A stretch of DNA of 64,000 bases from Ectobius pallidus (lineage: Eukaryota; Arthropoda; Insecta; Blattodea; Ectobiidae). The DNA is taken from the NCBI GenBank assembly GCA_964059195.1, contig CAXKWD010000009.1, positions 47,463,160-47,527,159 of the forward strand, read 5' to 3'. Position 1 is the first letter of the stretch; the number at the start of each line of letters is the position of its first letter. Shown here piece by piece: positions 47,542 through 57,423 of this stretch. A model generated the notes under the pieces. It had not been told where the DNA came from, did no database searches, and saw only the letters and a list, made by a program, of their open reading frames with translations. Made by a program: the position numbers and the translations under genes.

Positions 47542-48441
47542 ACAGACCGATATTTAAACAAAATGTCAAATCACCATCCTAGCCAAAAGAGAACAATGAT
47601 GAAAACACTCGTCGACCGTGCCAACCGCATATGTGAAGACAATAATATACACGCGGAACTCCGCCACATAGATAATGCTCTACAGGCCAATGGATACTCG
47701 TCTCGAGAAGTAAAGAGAGCACTACGCCCGAATAATAGTACACGCAGCATTTGTGACGGTGTAAAAACAAAACAGATTACATTGCCATATTTGAGAAATA
47801 CTACGGACCGGATTGCCAAGATTTTGAAGCAACATAATATCAAGACCATATTTACACCCACCACTCAGTTACGAAATCTTTTCCGGTCAGCAAAGGATCG
47901 CAGAGAGCCATTAATGACGGCAGGTGTCTACAGAATCCGCTGTTCTTGTGGTTCAGTTTATATTGGCACGACTCAGCGCAGTGTTAAGACCCGCATTGCC
48001 GAACACAAACGGAACTGCCGCTTGGGTCATACAGAGAAATCTGCAGTGGCTGAGCATGCTTTTGCCGACGGAGAACACGACATCTTGTTTCAAGAAACTG
48101 AAATACTGTCCACCATTAATCATTATCATACCAGGTTACAACGAGAGGCAATAGAGATCCATAAGCATCCCAACAACTTTAACAGAAAAGAGGAAGGTGT
48201 TAAACTTCATTCAATTTGGTTTCCAGTATTAGCTAATACCAAGAAAAAACCATTTGGAAACAGAGATGCCTGCCCCGGTCCAACCAATTCACACACTAAC
48301 TCACTCATCGCCGACCAATCGGAAGTTAGCGCACGAAATCCCTGCCCCACTCCAAGGACTATAAATACTGCCGCAGAGCATGGTGACAACTCAGTGAGTG
48401 GACAGACTGAGGTAGCAGGCAGCAGAGCAGTGAGCATCTGA
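47464..48441 (+). CDS. Penelope-like GIY-YIG protein (right arm, tail replaced)
   Basis: 325 codons, nearly identical to the left-arm protein from FRKVTHTDRYLN through EHGDNSV. One extra T in a T-run at the palindrome centre shifts the frame, so the first ~20 residues differ. The last residues (SGQTEVAGSRAVSI) are encoded by the inserted Jockey 5' end; the displaced original C-terminal codons lie at about 53688-53740. The GIY-YIG domain itself is complete. Confidence 0.83.
   Translation: MGDFAKNSMTQGPVFWVIEFFRKVTHTDRYLNKMSNHHPSQKRTMMKTLVDRANRICEDNNIHAELRHIDNALQANGYSSREVKRALRPNNSTRSICDGVKTKQITLPYLRNTTDRIAKILKQHNIKTIFTPTTQLRNLFRSAKDRREPLMTAGVYRIRCSCGSVYIGTTQRSVKTRIAEHKRNCRLGHTEKSAVAEHAFADGEHDILFQETEILSTINHYHTRLQREAIEIHKHPNNFNRKEEGVKLHSIWFPVLANTKKKPFGNRDACPGPTNSHTNSLIADQSEVSARNPCPTPRTINTAAEHGDNSVSGQTEVAGSRAVSI
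47497..47507. other. Palindrome centre spacer
   Basis: CTATGACCCAG on the left meets its inverse CTGGGTCATAG on the right across 11 bases. Both arms are truncated at exactly the same internal Penelope position. Confidence 0.88.
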
Positions 48442-48681
48442 GTTTCCGGGACTACTGAGCTCTTCAGCTAGCGGAGAGGGAAGCCTCTACTACCGACTAC
48501 TATTGGTTCAGCGCAGCCCGCCTGAACTAAGAGTTCTTCTTAGAACTCATCGTCTGCCCTTATCAGGGCTTTCTGAAAGAGCTTTACCTTATCCCCTTGG
48601 CCTTCCTTACCTAACCTTCCGTCGTAGCAGTTCTTTTGAGAACTCTACGAACGGCCCTTTTCAGGGCGGATACAAAAGAGC
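48395..48681 (+). promoter_or_regulatory. Jockey 5' UTR with two imperfect repeats
   Basis: Two related blocks about 125 bp apart share (A)GTTCTT.T.AGAACTC, CGNCTGCCCTT.TCAGGG and AAAGAGCTT motifs (starts near 48530 and 48627). LINEs of this clade use internal promoters, so this region should hold one, but no promoter motif was certain. Confidence 0.55.
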
Positions 48682-50583
48682 TTGCTTGTTGCAACCTTCC
48701 CTTGCCCTACCCACCATTTCTTCTTTTCTTTAGGTCGTCGCAGCTACCTGTGGCCCGGCATGGCCGGTCCACCGGACCCCATGGCGTTCTTTCAGAAGAA
48801 CTTCTCGCGGATTCCGCTGTCTTTACGAGACCAGCTGGCGACTGTGATGAAGGACCTCTACCAGGAGCAGCAGAGACTGATGAAGAGGACTCCTGCCACG
48901 AAGAAGCCCGCTAAGGCAACCGCCAAAGCGGCATTGAGGCCGAGCGAACGACCCACTGGCATTGTGCCAGCTGGGCAGCAACCTGGTTCGTCCGGGGTAT
49001 TTGCGAAGGCCACAGCCAAACGCAAGGCCACTGAGTTAGGTTCGCCTAACTCTGCTGGTTCAATGGAACCAGCCACCCGGCGCCCGGCTATTGGGCCACT
49101 GTCCATAACCGGGAATGCGTCCCTGACTGTGGCTGAAAACAGCGCTCAAGGTCTAGAGGTCTCCGCGACCTCTCCCTCCGTGGGCGAACAATCCACCTCG
49201 TGTGGAAGCCAACTGGGTCCTACCCAGGAAAGAGCACCGTATGCCGCGGTCTTGCAAGCCCGGCATACAGCTCCTAACCAGGCATGTGGGCCTAACACCG
49301 CCCAAGCCAAGGCCTCTGGTTCTTTACCAGATGCCGCAGAGTCGATGGACTCTGCACTAGGGCGCTCGCGCAGCGAGTCCGGCGGTCCATTAGGCACGCC
49401 TCTTGGCACCACACCCCACGCCCAAGCGGATGTTGCTGCCATTCCCGCAGGGAAGCTCCGCAACAAAGTCCCCGTGTATGTCACTGGTGTGACAAACACT
49501 CGCAATTTTTTGAGATGGCTGCGAGAAAAGACTGGTGGTAACGGCACAGCGGCTATGCGGGGCGATGCTCTTATGCTAGTTCCGGATACTGCCGACTGTT
49601 TCCGAGCCACCATCTCTGCTCTCCGCGCCATCGAACCGGAGAAGGGAGTCAGGTTTCATACCTACTCCCTGCCGGAGGAGCGGTCTGTGAGACTGCTTCT
49701 GAAAAACCTAGGGCGTCGCATGCCAACAGAGGATGTTCGCGAGGAACTCATTGCACTTGGAGTTCCCGTGCTCTCTGTACTGCAACTTCGGTCGCAGCGG
49801 CGCGACCCCGATCCCCAAAAGGATAGGCCCTTAACGCCACACTTTATTGTGACAGTGTCGCGTGGACCCTCGGTAGCAAAGGTGAGAGCCTTAACCACAT
49901 TGTGTGGTCTCCACATAACAGTGGAAGCTTACCACGCTCCGAGCGGCCCTCTACAATGCCGCAACTGCCAACGCTTTGGTCACACAAAGCGTAATTGTGG
50001 TTACACTCCAAGGTGTGTCGCTTGTGGCGGAGACCACCCCTCAGGGGGTTGTAGTACGCCCAAGGAGGCCCTGAGGTGCTGTAACTGCAACTCCTCTCAC
50101 ACTGCCAACTATAAGGGTTGCAGTAAGTGGAAGGAAGTTAAAGGGGCAGCGGCGAAGCGCACTAAGGCGGGGCCCAGAGCTTCTGGGAACTCACGCACCA
50201 CTTCTGCTGTGCCAAAAGGCATTGCACCCAGTCTCTCCTCTGAGCAGGAGAAGCTTGGCCCAGGTTGGAGCCATGTCACCGAGCGGGGGCGTATTGTCCA
50301 GGTCCAGCAACCCACACCACCACCCCAATCCTCTAGCGACTCAGGTGCATCACAGATGCCACCTGTTAGCAATCCAACTGTTCTGGAACCCGCACCTACC
50401 ACTCCAGACAGCTATATCGAGAAGTTGAGTCAACTTATCGACGACCTTCCTATGGAAGCTAGTTTTGAGGTGACAAAGTGTCTACTTAAACAAACTCCAT
50501 CCCTTCCCACTGGGGATGCCCGTCCCAAGGCAGTCCTCAAAGTTATCGCCCTTTTCCTAGCTGGATATGGCAGTACAAACTAA
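48682..50583 (+). CDS. Jockey ORF1, gag-like RNA-binding protein
   Basis: Up to 633 codons. The middle (residues about 270-420) matches the conserved domain preceding the zinc knuckles in Jockey-clade gags (FLRWLREK, RFHTYSLPEERSVRLLLKNL, HFIVTVSRGPSVAKVRAL). Residues 426-480 contain the CCHC knuckles: CRNCQRFGHTKRNC, CVACGGDHPSGGC and CCNCNSSHTANYKGC. It would bind the element RNA and form the ribonucleoprotein particle. The N-terminal third is Ala/Pro/Ser-rich and low in complexity. Codon 27 (ATG at 48760, context GGCATGG) is a stronger start than 48682 and may be the true one. The stop overlaps the ORF2 start by 17 bp. Confidence 0.93.
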   Translation: MLVATFPCPTHHFFFSLGRRSYLWPGMAGPPDPMAFFQKNFSRIPLSLRDQLATVMKDLYQEQQRLMKRTPATKKPAKATAKAALRPSERPTGIVPAGQQPGSSGVFAKATAKRKATELGSPNSAGSMEPATRRPAIGPLSITGNASLTVAENSAQGLEVSATSPSVGEQSTSCGSQLGPTQERAPYAAVLQARHTAPNQACGPNTAQAKASGSLPDAAESMDSALGRSRSESGGPLGTPLGTTPHAQADVAAIPAGKLRNKVPVYVTGVTNTRNFLRWLREKTGGNGTAAMRGDALMLVPDTADCFRATISALRAIEPEKGVRFHTYSLPEERSVRLLLKNLGRRMPTEDVREELIALGVPVLSVLQLRSQRRDPDPQKDRPLTPHFIVTVSRGPSVAKVRALTTLCGLHITVEAYHAPSGPLQCRNCQRFGHTKRNCGYTPRCVACGGDHPSGGCSTPKEALRCCNCNSSHTANYKGCSKWKEVKGAAAKRTKAGPRASGNSRTTSAVPKGIAPSLSSEQEKLGPGWSHVTERGRIVQVQQPTPPPQSSSDSGASQMPPVSNPTVLEPAPTTPDSYIEKLSQLIDDLPMEASFEVTKCLLKQTPSLPTGDARPKAVLKVIALFLAGYGSTN

Positions 50584-53239
50584 TGCAAGGAGCGCACGGC
50601 CCTTTTTGAGGCTCGCTTACTGGAACGCCGATGGAGTTCACAGCAAGAAGGCGGAACTGGAGATATTCCTCAGTCATCATGGCATTGATATATGCCTCCT
50701 GAACGAGACTCACCTTCGGGAGGGCTTGCGATTTCGACTAGCAAATTACGTTTGCTATAGAAATGACAGACTCACTCAGGGGGGTGGCACAGCGATCCTT
50801 GTCCGAAAGGGCATTGATCATTGCACCGTGCCGGTCTCGGGTCTGCAGCAACTGGAAGCCACTGCCATTCACGTTGTGATTGCAGGTAGGCCTATCAAAC
50901 TCGTGGCTGTCTATTTATCTCCAACCCGGAACATGATAGATGCAGATCTGACCGAGTGTCTTGGGGGCGGACTACCTGTGATTTTAGCAGGTGATCTCAA
51001 CGCCAAGCACACGGATTGGAACTCAAGGACTAACAATGCCAGGGGCTTGCAACTGGCAGAGTATGTAACTGGGACTTCCTGTATCGTCCATGGACCGGAT
51101 GAACCGACAACCGATCCTTACTGTACCACACACTCTCCCGATGTACTTGACATAGTGGTTGTCAAGGACCTCACACTACCAGTAAGTCTGACTGTGTGCC
51201 CAGCTCTCAGCTCAGACCACCTGCCCGTCCTTGTCGACCTCCAAGGTCGAACATCCTTCGCAACCCTTCCAGACAGGCCAGACGTTAGACGAGTAGATTG
51301 GACTAGCTTCCAGAACCACTTGCAATGCAGACTCCCGGGGAATCCCGTGGTAAACTCCGAGGAGGATATTGATGCTAGGATTGAGGATTTGTCCAAAGCG
51401 ATTACGGAAGCTCTGGAGGCATCAGCACCAAAGAGTCGACCGAAAACCTGTTTACGACCTTCAATACCGCCGGCAATTCTCTCTGATATTCAGAAGAAAA
51501 ACCGGCTGAGAAGGGAGTGGCAGGCAACTAGGGACACCGCTATCAAGGCCCAAGTTAATAGGCTCCAGCGGTCTATTAGCTATGAGCTGAAGAAGTGGAA
51601 GAACGGCGTTTGGTCTGAGACGCTCTCATCCTTAAACGTAGAGGATCAGTCCCTTTGGAAGGTTACAAAGAGGATGATGCGGATCTCTGATCCCACACCC
51701 CCCTTACGAGTGCCAGGAGGACTCGCTCTATCAGATTCTGAGAAAGCTGAGGCCCTGGCCAACAATCTTGAATCTCAATTTACGCCGGTTGACGATCCTT
51801 CGGATCCTGCCGTGATTGAGCTGGTTGAAAGGGAACTGACTTCGTTTGAGTTTGCTCCTTCAAGTCAACCCGAATTAACTACTCCATCAGAGGTCGTCAA
51901 GGCTATAAAAGAGCTCAAGCTTGGTAAGGCTCCGGGCCCTAGCGGTATTCCCAATAGGGCCCTGAGGAACCTCCCAAAACGGGGAATCACCTACGTCACC
52001 AAGATTTTTAATGCGGTCCTTAAGAGGCAATATTTCCCACCTGCATGGAAACATGCCAGGATTGTCTCTATCCGGAAACCCGGAAAGGATCCGACACTTC
52101 CATCGTCTTATCGACCCATAAGTCTTCTTGATTCGGTGGGGAAGCTCTTCGAGAAAATTCTGCTAAGCAGAATCCTAAGGCACGTCAACAGGCACAGCGC
52201 TATTCGTGATGAGCAGTTTGGGTTCAGACCCAAACATAGCACGACTCAGCAGATAGCCCGCCTGGTTGAGAGAGTCAAGAGGAACTCTGACGAAAAGCGA
52301 CTAACCGGCGCGGTATTCCTTGATGTGGCCAAGGCCTTTGACACAGTTTGGGTCAAAGGTCTCCTATACAAACTCCTTCTCCTCAACTTCCCTTACTACC
52401 TGGTGAAAGTTATCACCTCCTACCTTACCAATAGGACGTTCGTAGCGTCCTTCCAGTCAGCCACATCTTCACGTCGTTTCATGCGAGCTGGAGTTGCTCA
52501 GGGGGGACTGGTCTCCCCTGTCCTCTTTAGCCTGTATGTGAATGACATGCCCACACCACACCGCCACGTCGACTTGGCGCTTTATGCCGACGACACTGCG
52601 CTTTTGGCAACGTCGAAACGGCCTGCACTAATCGTCAAGTATCTCGAGACATATCTCAAAGAGCTAGAGTTCTGGCTGACAAAGTGGCGAATTTCCATCA
52701 ACGTCACTAAGAGCGCAGCTTTGCTCTTCACTGGAAGGCAAAGAACGGCGCCGCCTAGGCCTGTAGAATTTTTCGGAGAGCCAATCGAATGGGTCGAAAC
52801 AGCCAGATATTTGGGGGTAACCCTGGACAAAAGGCTGACCTGGAAACCCCACGTTAACCAGGTTAGACGAACAGCCATGCAACGGCTTGGAATCTTATCC
52901 CCTCTGCTTAACGGCAGAGGAGGACTTTTACCTGCGAATGGAGCGCTGCTCTATAAGCAACTCATCCGACCTCTGCTAGACTATGCCAGTCCAGCTTGGA
53001 GGTCCGCAGCACGCACGCATGTCGCAAGACTACAAGCCGTGCAGTCGAAATGTCTTCGCCTCGCTACGGGCGCACCTTGGTACGTCAGTAACAGGCAGAT
53101 CCATGAAGACCTAAAGGTTCCACTACTTGCCACACACATCAGAAGCCTTGCACAGAGTTTCGACTCCAAGCTTCAAGATGCTGAGAACCCTTTAGTACGG
53201 CAACTTGGAAAGCGCCTGCGCTTCCCAGGGGACGATTAA
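50567..53239 (+). CDS. Jockey ORF2, APE endonuclease-reverse transcriptase
   Basis: 890 codons, uninterrupted. The APE-type endonuclease spans residues 14-225 with N46-E47 (NETHL), GDLNAKHTDW at 142-151 and SDHLPV at 216-221. The reverse transcriptase spans about 440-720 with SSYRPISLL at 513-521, FGFRPKHST at 551-559, FLDVAKAFD at 584-592, GVAQGGLVSP at 642-651 and the catalytic YADD at 673-676. It has no RNase H, as is typical of Jockey-clade elements. It would nick target DNA and copy the RNA in place. The start lies inside the last codons of ORF1 in the +1 frame, so translation probably depends on reinitiation or frameshifting. All catalytic residues I can check are present. Confidence 0.95.
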   Translation: MAVQTNARSARPFLRLAYWNADGVHSKKAELEIFLSHHGIDICLLNETHLREGLRFRLANYVCYRNDRLTQGGGTAILVRKGIDHCTVPVSGLQQLEATAIHVVIAGRPIKLVAVYLSPTRNMIDADLTECLGGGLPVILAGDLNAKHTDWNSRTNNARGLQLAEYVTGTSCIVHGPDEPTTDPYCTTHSPDVLDIVVVKDLTLPVSLTVCPALSSDHLPVLVDLQGRTSFATLPDRPDVRRVDWTSFQNHLQCRLPGNPVVNSEEDIDARIEDLSKAITEALEASAPKSRPKTCLRPSIPPAILSDIQKKNRLRREWQATRDTAIKAQVNRLQRSISYELKKWKNGVWSETLSSLNVEDQSLWKVTKRMMRISDPTPPLRVPGGLALSDSEKAEALANNLESQFTPVDDPSDPAVIELVERELTSFEFAPSSQPELTTPSEVVKAIKELKLGKAPGPSGIPNRALRNLPKRGITYVTKIFNAVLKRQYFPPAWKHARIVSIRKPGKDPTLPSSYRPISLLDSVGKLFEKILLSRILRHVNRHSAIRDEQFGFRPKHSTTQQIARLVERVKRNSDEKRLTGAVFLDVAKAFDTVWVKGLLYKLLLLNFPYYLVKVITSYLTNRTFVASFQSATSSRRFMRAGVAQGGLVSPVLFSLYVNDMPTPHRHVDLALYADDTALLATSKRPALIVKYLETYLKELEFWLTKWRISINVTKSAALLFTGRQRTAPPRPVEFFGEPIEWVETARYLGVTLDKRLTWKPHVNQVRRTAMQRLGILSPLLNGRGGLLPANGALLYKQLIRPLLDYASPAWRSAARTHVARLQAVQSKCLRLATGAPWYVSNRQIHEDLKVPLLATHIRSLAQSFDSKLQDAENPLVRQLGKRLRFPGDD

Positions 53240-53487
53240 AGTCGTCAGAATTTTTGAGGCCTTCAGCCTAAAATACCCCTTCCCAATACGTATAAGCCTT
53301 CAGCTGACACGTATCCCAACTGGTTGGTTCAACCCCTACCAGGCATTATAGAATGGAGGACCATGACCAAATCCCCTTTGCCAGTTCCGACCAGGGTTTT
53401 CCGTGGTTTTCCCTGGTTGTAAGGTGAATACCGGAACTTAAACAAAAAAGGGCCACGGCCCGAACCCTAATTCATTGCAGTTGCCCT

Positions 53488-53508
53488 GCATAGGTTCAAG
53501 TCCTATGC
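53488..53508 (+). other. T-arm-like hairpin in the Jockey 3' UTR
   Basis: GCATAGG and CCTATGC pair perfectly around a 7-nt loop TTCAAGT, giving the shape of a tRNA T arm and a box B match (GGTTCAAGTCC). No other tRNA arm is visible nearby. Confidence 0.75.
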
Positions 53509-53603
53509 GAAACACCGTTAGCGTAAGCAAATTTAAGTTATAGGATAGGAACCCGTTTTCATTTCCAGCAATGCATTTCGTATGCAGGTATGGAATCGGA
53601 GTC

Positions 53604-53646
53604 GAGATCATCGCATTGCGGGCTTCGCCCGCAATGCTCTGATCTC
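53604..53646 (+). other. Strong 3'-terminal hairpin of the Jockey element
   Basis: GCATTGCGGGC and GCCCGCAATGC pair perfectly around TTC, and after a 2-nt internal mismatch GAGATCA pairs with TGATCTC. It lies 13 bp upstream of the tail, where the reverse transcriptase would engage the RNA. A role in template recognition is inference. Confidence 0.85.
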
Positions 53647-53658
53647 AGTTAGCTTATT

Positions 53659-53673
53659 TGGTCTGGTCTGGTC
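53659..53673 (+). repeat. (TGGTC)n tail
   Basis: Three TGGTC units end the element in place of poly-A, directly followed by the TSD, which itself starts TGGT. Confidence 0.88.
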
Positions 53674-53839
53674 TGGTGACAACTCAGTCAACAGCCAGCC
53701 GCCGACCAGAACGCTTCGCCCGAGACTCCACCGCCACTGAGGATGTCCGCCGCAGTCGCGGACGAAACGTTTGGCACAGAAATGTCAAATAGACCACGGC
53801 CTACAAGCCCGAAAGAAGTGCTTTATAAAGTTGTAGAAA

Positions 53840-55645
53840 TTTTTTTACTTGAGAGAGGACGTATTCTTCATATTTCTATAGTATGAACCGTTCGACTAGA
53901 ATCGTCGAAAGAAGCTGAACCATTAGACTAAACGGCTACATTTTGAATAAAAAAAATTAAATCCTTATACATAAGTAGTTTTTAATTACTTCAAGGAACA
54001 TTGAAGTCAAATAGGAAGAAAATCAAACAAAGCATTTGGTCATAACTATATACCATACAAATTTACAAATGGCCGAAATGCCGAACGATCGAGTTAACAC
54101 AGGACCTCGCTTCACCCGGTCAGCTATTATAGCCTAGTCCGTTAAACTGGGATGGACAGGCTAACACTGATGAAGTATACTAGCTTCGGAGGTAATCGAA
54201 AAGCCAATTCGGGTATCATAATTTATACCCGTTTCATAAATTTGGAGCCATTTTATTGGGATACATCCAGTTTATTTCAATGAGGAGCAAAGTAAAAGCA
54301 TGTGAACTTTTACACAGAAGTACAAGCTTGTAGCGTCAAACTGTTTACTATACAAGTGTACCTGATATATTTTCAGCCTAACCCTTCATACAGCACACCA
54401 CCTATTATGCAGTTTACAAGCGATCACTTGTGTGTAATGTAAAAATGACGCAGTATTAGAGTGGATTGTTTTAAGAAACAGGTTTGGAGAGCACAATAGA
54501 AGGCGGGAGTGAATAACGGAGACTGCTAATTCATGCACTCAAAATTGGGGTGTGGATACACTTCACAGATAGCCTATATCATCTCTCGGAAAACTGTGCG
54601 TCTGATTTTGATTTAATTACTTTTAAAAATGTAATAATTTATTACTGTCTTTAGATTATTAACAATACTGGCTAATAGTGAGCTTATTACTATAATACCT
54701 AGGAGAGATTTAAGCATTTATGATTTGGTGACATATTTACCCCAGGAACTTAATTAGTTAATACTAAGTTACTTAATAGTAACTATGTTACTAAGTTACT
54801 TAATAGTAACTTTATACTTTTAACACTGCTGTAAAATTATTAGTTTGTGCTAGGACTTAAATTTTAATGTAACATAATGTAATGTAAATCACAAGTGTCT
54901 ATCGACATAATTTGCACTTGTTTTTATGTACATTCATAAGGACTGGATACTGAAATACCTTCATACCTGTAGCTTCTGATCAAAAATACTAAACACTAAA
55001 CACAGCGATTATATAAGCTGGATATTAGCAGAAGGATATAAGAAAATAATGTACAATTTTATGTATGGTGAAGCATTCTAAATCTCGTATAATAATAAAT
55101 ACGATATTAATAATAATAATAGACATTATTACTGGCACCAGAGAGTTTAATTAAAAATAATAAAACAGCTTATCTTAACAGGAAGCGTTGGTAAAAACCG
55201 TAAGTAGCGCGACCATCGCGACATATCGATTGTCTTGACATCGACTATATCACTTACAATGATACAAATGGCGATGTGTTTTATTCATTTTTCTGGTTTC
55301 AATTATTAATGACATGGTTAATTATCTAAGCATTCAATAAATAGCCACAATAATTATAACTCGAAGTCCGGATTCTCTCAAAGAATTCACTGGCAACTTC
55401 GTTGTTCTTGAATTTATCCGGAACCTCCGTTATATTAATTATAATATGATAAACATGACGACACATACGGAACATTGGAACACTACGAAAATCTTGAAGT
55501 TGGCCACTCTCGTGAACACTTCTTGATTGGTCCACCAGTGGGAAGAACGAAAAACTAACGTGTCATATTCATAAGATTGTACGTAGACAAACAAGTAAGC
55601 ATGAAGTAATGAAAGATTATTTCACACAAAAATTAACAAGCTAAA
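53840..55645. other. AT-rich non-coding stretch
   Basis: No gene recognised. A 27-bp imperfect repeat of AGTTACTTAATAGTAAC occurs at about 54770-54812. Confidence 0.5.
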
Positions 55646-55816
55646 CAAGAAAACTGCATAATGATGAGCTTCATAACCCGTACTTTTCACCGTAATAAGG
55701 GTAATTAATTCACGAAGGATAAAATGGGCTGGACATGTTGCGCGCATGGGGGAGGAAAGACATCTCAAACATATTGACTGAGAGGCCCGAAGGGAATAGA
55801 CCACTTGAAAGACCTA

Positions 55817-56796
55817 GGGCCTGTATGACGACCACCTGATATCATATTTATCTGCCAGATAGAGAACCCATAGAATTGCTTACTATGATCTCCTGACAAA
55901 ATCTGTCTGGGAAGAAAACCCCAGCTAAGCTAGCAGGAGGATGGAGTGGCTGATAAACTAGCAACTACCAGTCAGGGAAGCTTGGTTGAAACAAGATGGC
56001 AGCACTCCGATGCTTCCTGGCCACTTGAATTTCAGAGTTGATGCTGGAAGATTTAATTTACACAAAAATGTCATTTTTGGCTCATATATGAATGAAATAG
56101 TATTGCACAAATCGATTAATGCACTTAAAACGATATGTTCTTATGTAATTTATGCCCGGTTTCTATAAACTTGTGAATTATCTATGGGTAAATTATCCAT
56201 GGACAAATTAGTTCCATTTGACCCACAATGATATAATGAGCAATTCCTTGGAGTGTACAGTTAATTTTTCAGAAGGCTTTGATTCTCATTGTTTCAATTG
56301 TTATTGATCCTACAAAGAGGTTAAATTTTATCCAGCCATCCATGAAAGGATAAATTAACCCAAAGATTTACCCTTGGAAAGATCTAGCCCGAGTTTGTAG
56401 GAACATTTTTTCTGTCATTTTCATATTTACCCAGAGGACATTTATCTAGAAACTCGCCACAAGTGTATGTGATTGCTATCTTTAAATTATTTGTGTTTGT
56501 GTGGTGTTATTCTTGTGTAAATTCTGTGCAATGGATAATTTACCCATAGGTAATTCGCGAGTTTATAGAAACCGGCCATTATTGTAGAAATACTTATTCG
56601 AGCAACCGCACCTAGTGGAGGCCCACCGAACTGCAACAAACACACCTCTTTGCTCAACGAGCTAAGGATCATTTTTAAAAAATTATTGCGTTCTTCCAGA
56701 CAGCAGTTCAGCGGTGGTATTACAAGGCATCTTCCAGTTAAGATATCTGGAAGTCACGTATCGGGAGGAATTGTCGGCAGACGGTAATACAGGCTC
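55817..56796. mobile_element. Harbinger-like non-autonomous element, copy 1
   Basis: Ends GGGCCTGTATGACG and the inverse of GAGCCTGTATTACCG, with a 3-bp repeat CTA (55814-55816 and 56797-56799). Removing it rejoins the RTE reading frame. It contains a MITE (56153-56578). GGGCC(T)GT ends and a 3-bp TSD suit PIF/Harbinger, which is inference. Confidence 0.83.
56153..56578. mobile_element. Nested MITE with TTA target duplication
   Basis: Ends TGCCCGGTTTCTATAAAC and the inverse of TGGCCGGTTTCTATAAAC, with TTA at 56150-56152 and 56579-56581. Subterminal TATGGGTAAATTATCCAT repeats also mirror. Copy 2 of the host element has the empty site near 57220. Confidence 0.88.
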
Positions 56797-56835
56797 CTAG
56801 ACGTAGATGGTAGGACAATATTAGAATAGATTTAA

Positions 56836-57423
56836 GGGCCTGTACGACCACCACCTGATAAAATACTATCTGACAGATGGAGACCTTATCTGTAAGTTAG
56901 CAAAAACAATCGCGTATTATGACCTCCTGACAAAATCTGTCTGGCAAGACAACTCCCAGATAAGCTAGCAGGAGGATGGAGTTGCTGATAAACTACCAAC
57001 TGCCAGTTAGGGAAGTTTGGTGGAAACAAGATGGCAGCACTCCGAAGCTTCAAAGCCACCTGAGTTTCAGAATTGAAGCTGAATGATTTAATTTACACAA
57101 TAATGCCGTTTTAGGCTCACATATTTAATATATTTACTTAATATATTATATTTAATATACATTACATATACAAACCCAAAGAGCAAATGAAATCGATTAA
57201 TGCGCTTAAAACGATATGTTCTTATGTAATTTAATTCTACAAATACAAATTCGAGCTACCGCACCTAGCGGAGGCCTATCGAACTACAACAAACATACCT
57301 CTGCAAAGGATCATTTTACAAAATGTTTTCTGCATTCTTCCCAATAGCAGTTCCTCGGTTCCTCGGTGACTATCTGGAAGTCACGTATCGGGAGGAATTG
57401 TCGGCAGGTGGTAATACACCCTC
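56836..57423. mobile_element. Harbinger-like non-autonomous element, copy 2
   Basis: 588 bp, aligns with copy 1 minus its MITE. Ends GGGCCTGTACGACC and the inverse of GAGGGTGTATTACC, with TAA at 56833-56835 and 57424-57426. It sits about 40 bp downstream of copy 1 in the same RTE remnant. Confidence 0.85.

Larger units (their letters stand above)
48395..53673 (+). mobile_element. Full-length Jockey-clade LINE
   Basis: A 5279-bp insertion with a perfect 14-bp TSD, TGGTGACAACTCAG (48381-48394 and 53674-53687). It has a 5' UTR, two open overlapping ORFs, a 3' UTR with two strong hairpins and a (TGGTC)n tail instead of poly-A. It has no frameshift or stop in either ORF and is more G+C-rich than its surroundings. 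It interrupts the right Penelope arm, so it is younger than that. It looks like a recently active, possibly still active, copy. Confidence 0.95.
46442..53826. mobile_element. Head-to-head pair of Penelope-like fragments, interrupted by a Jockey element
   Basis: Left arm 46442-47496 (minus) and right arm 47508-48394 plus 53674-53826 (plus) are inverted copies of the same 5'-truncated Penelope-like 3' region, separated by an 11-bp spacer (47497-47507). The outer limits have a 13-bp direct repeat AAAGTTGTAGAAA (46429-46441 and 53827-53839), so the pair seems to have entered as one unit. The left arm extends about 25 bp further at its 3' end. The Jockey element (48395-53673) later split the right arm. 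Confidence 0.85.

Noticed and set aside
46607..48437. Opposite-strand frames in the Penelope arms
   Set aside because: Mirror-image shadows of the GIY-YIG frames; they appear in both arms only because the arms are inverted copies.
48858..53169. Several minus-strand frames of 60-160 codons across the Jockey element
   Set aside because: They are antisense to ORF1 and ORF2 and arise from their G+C-rich codon use.
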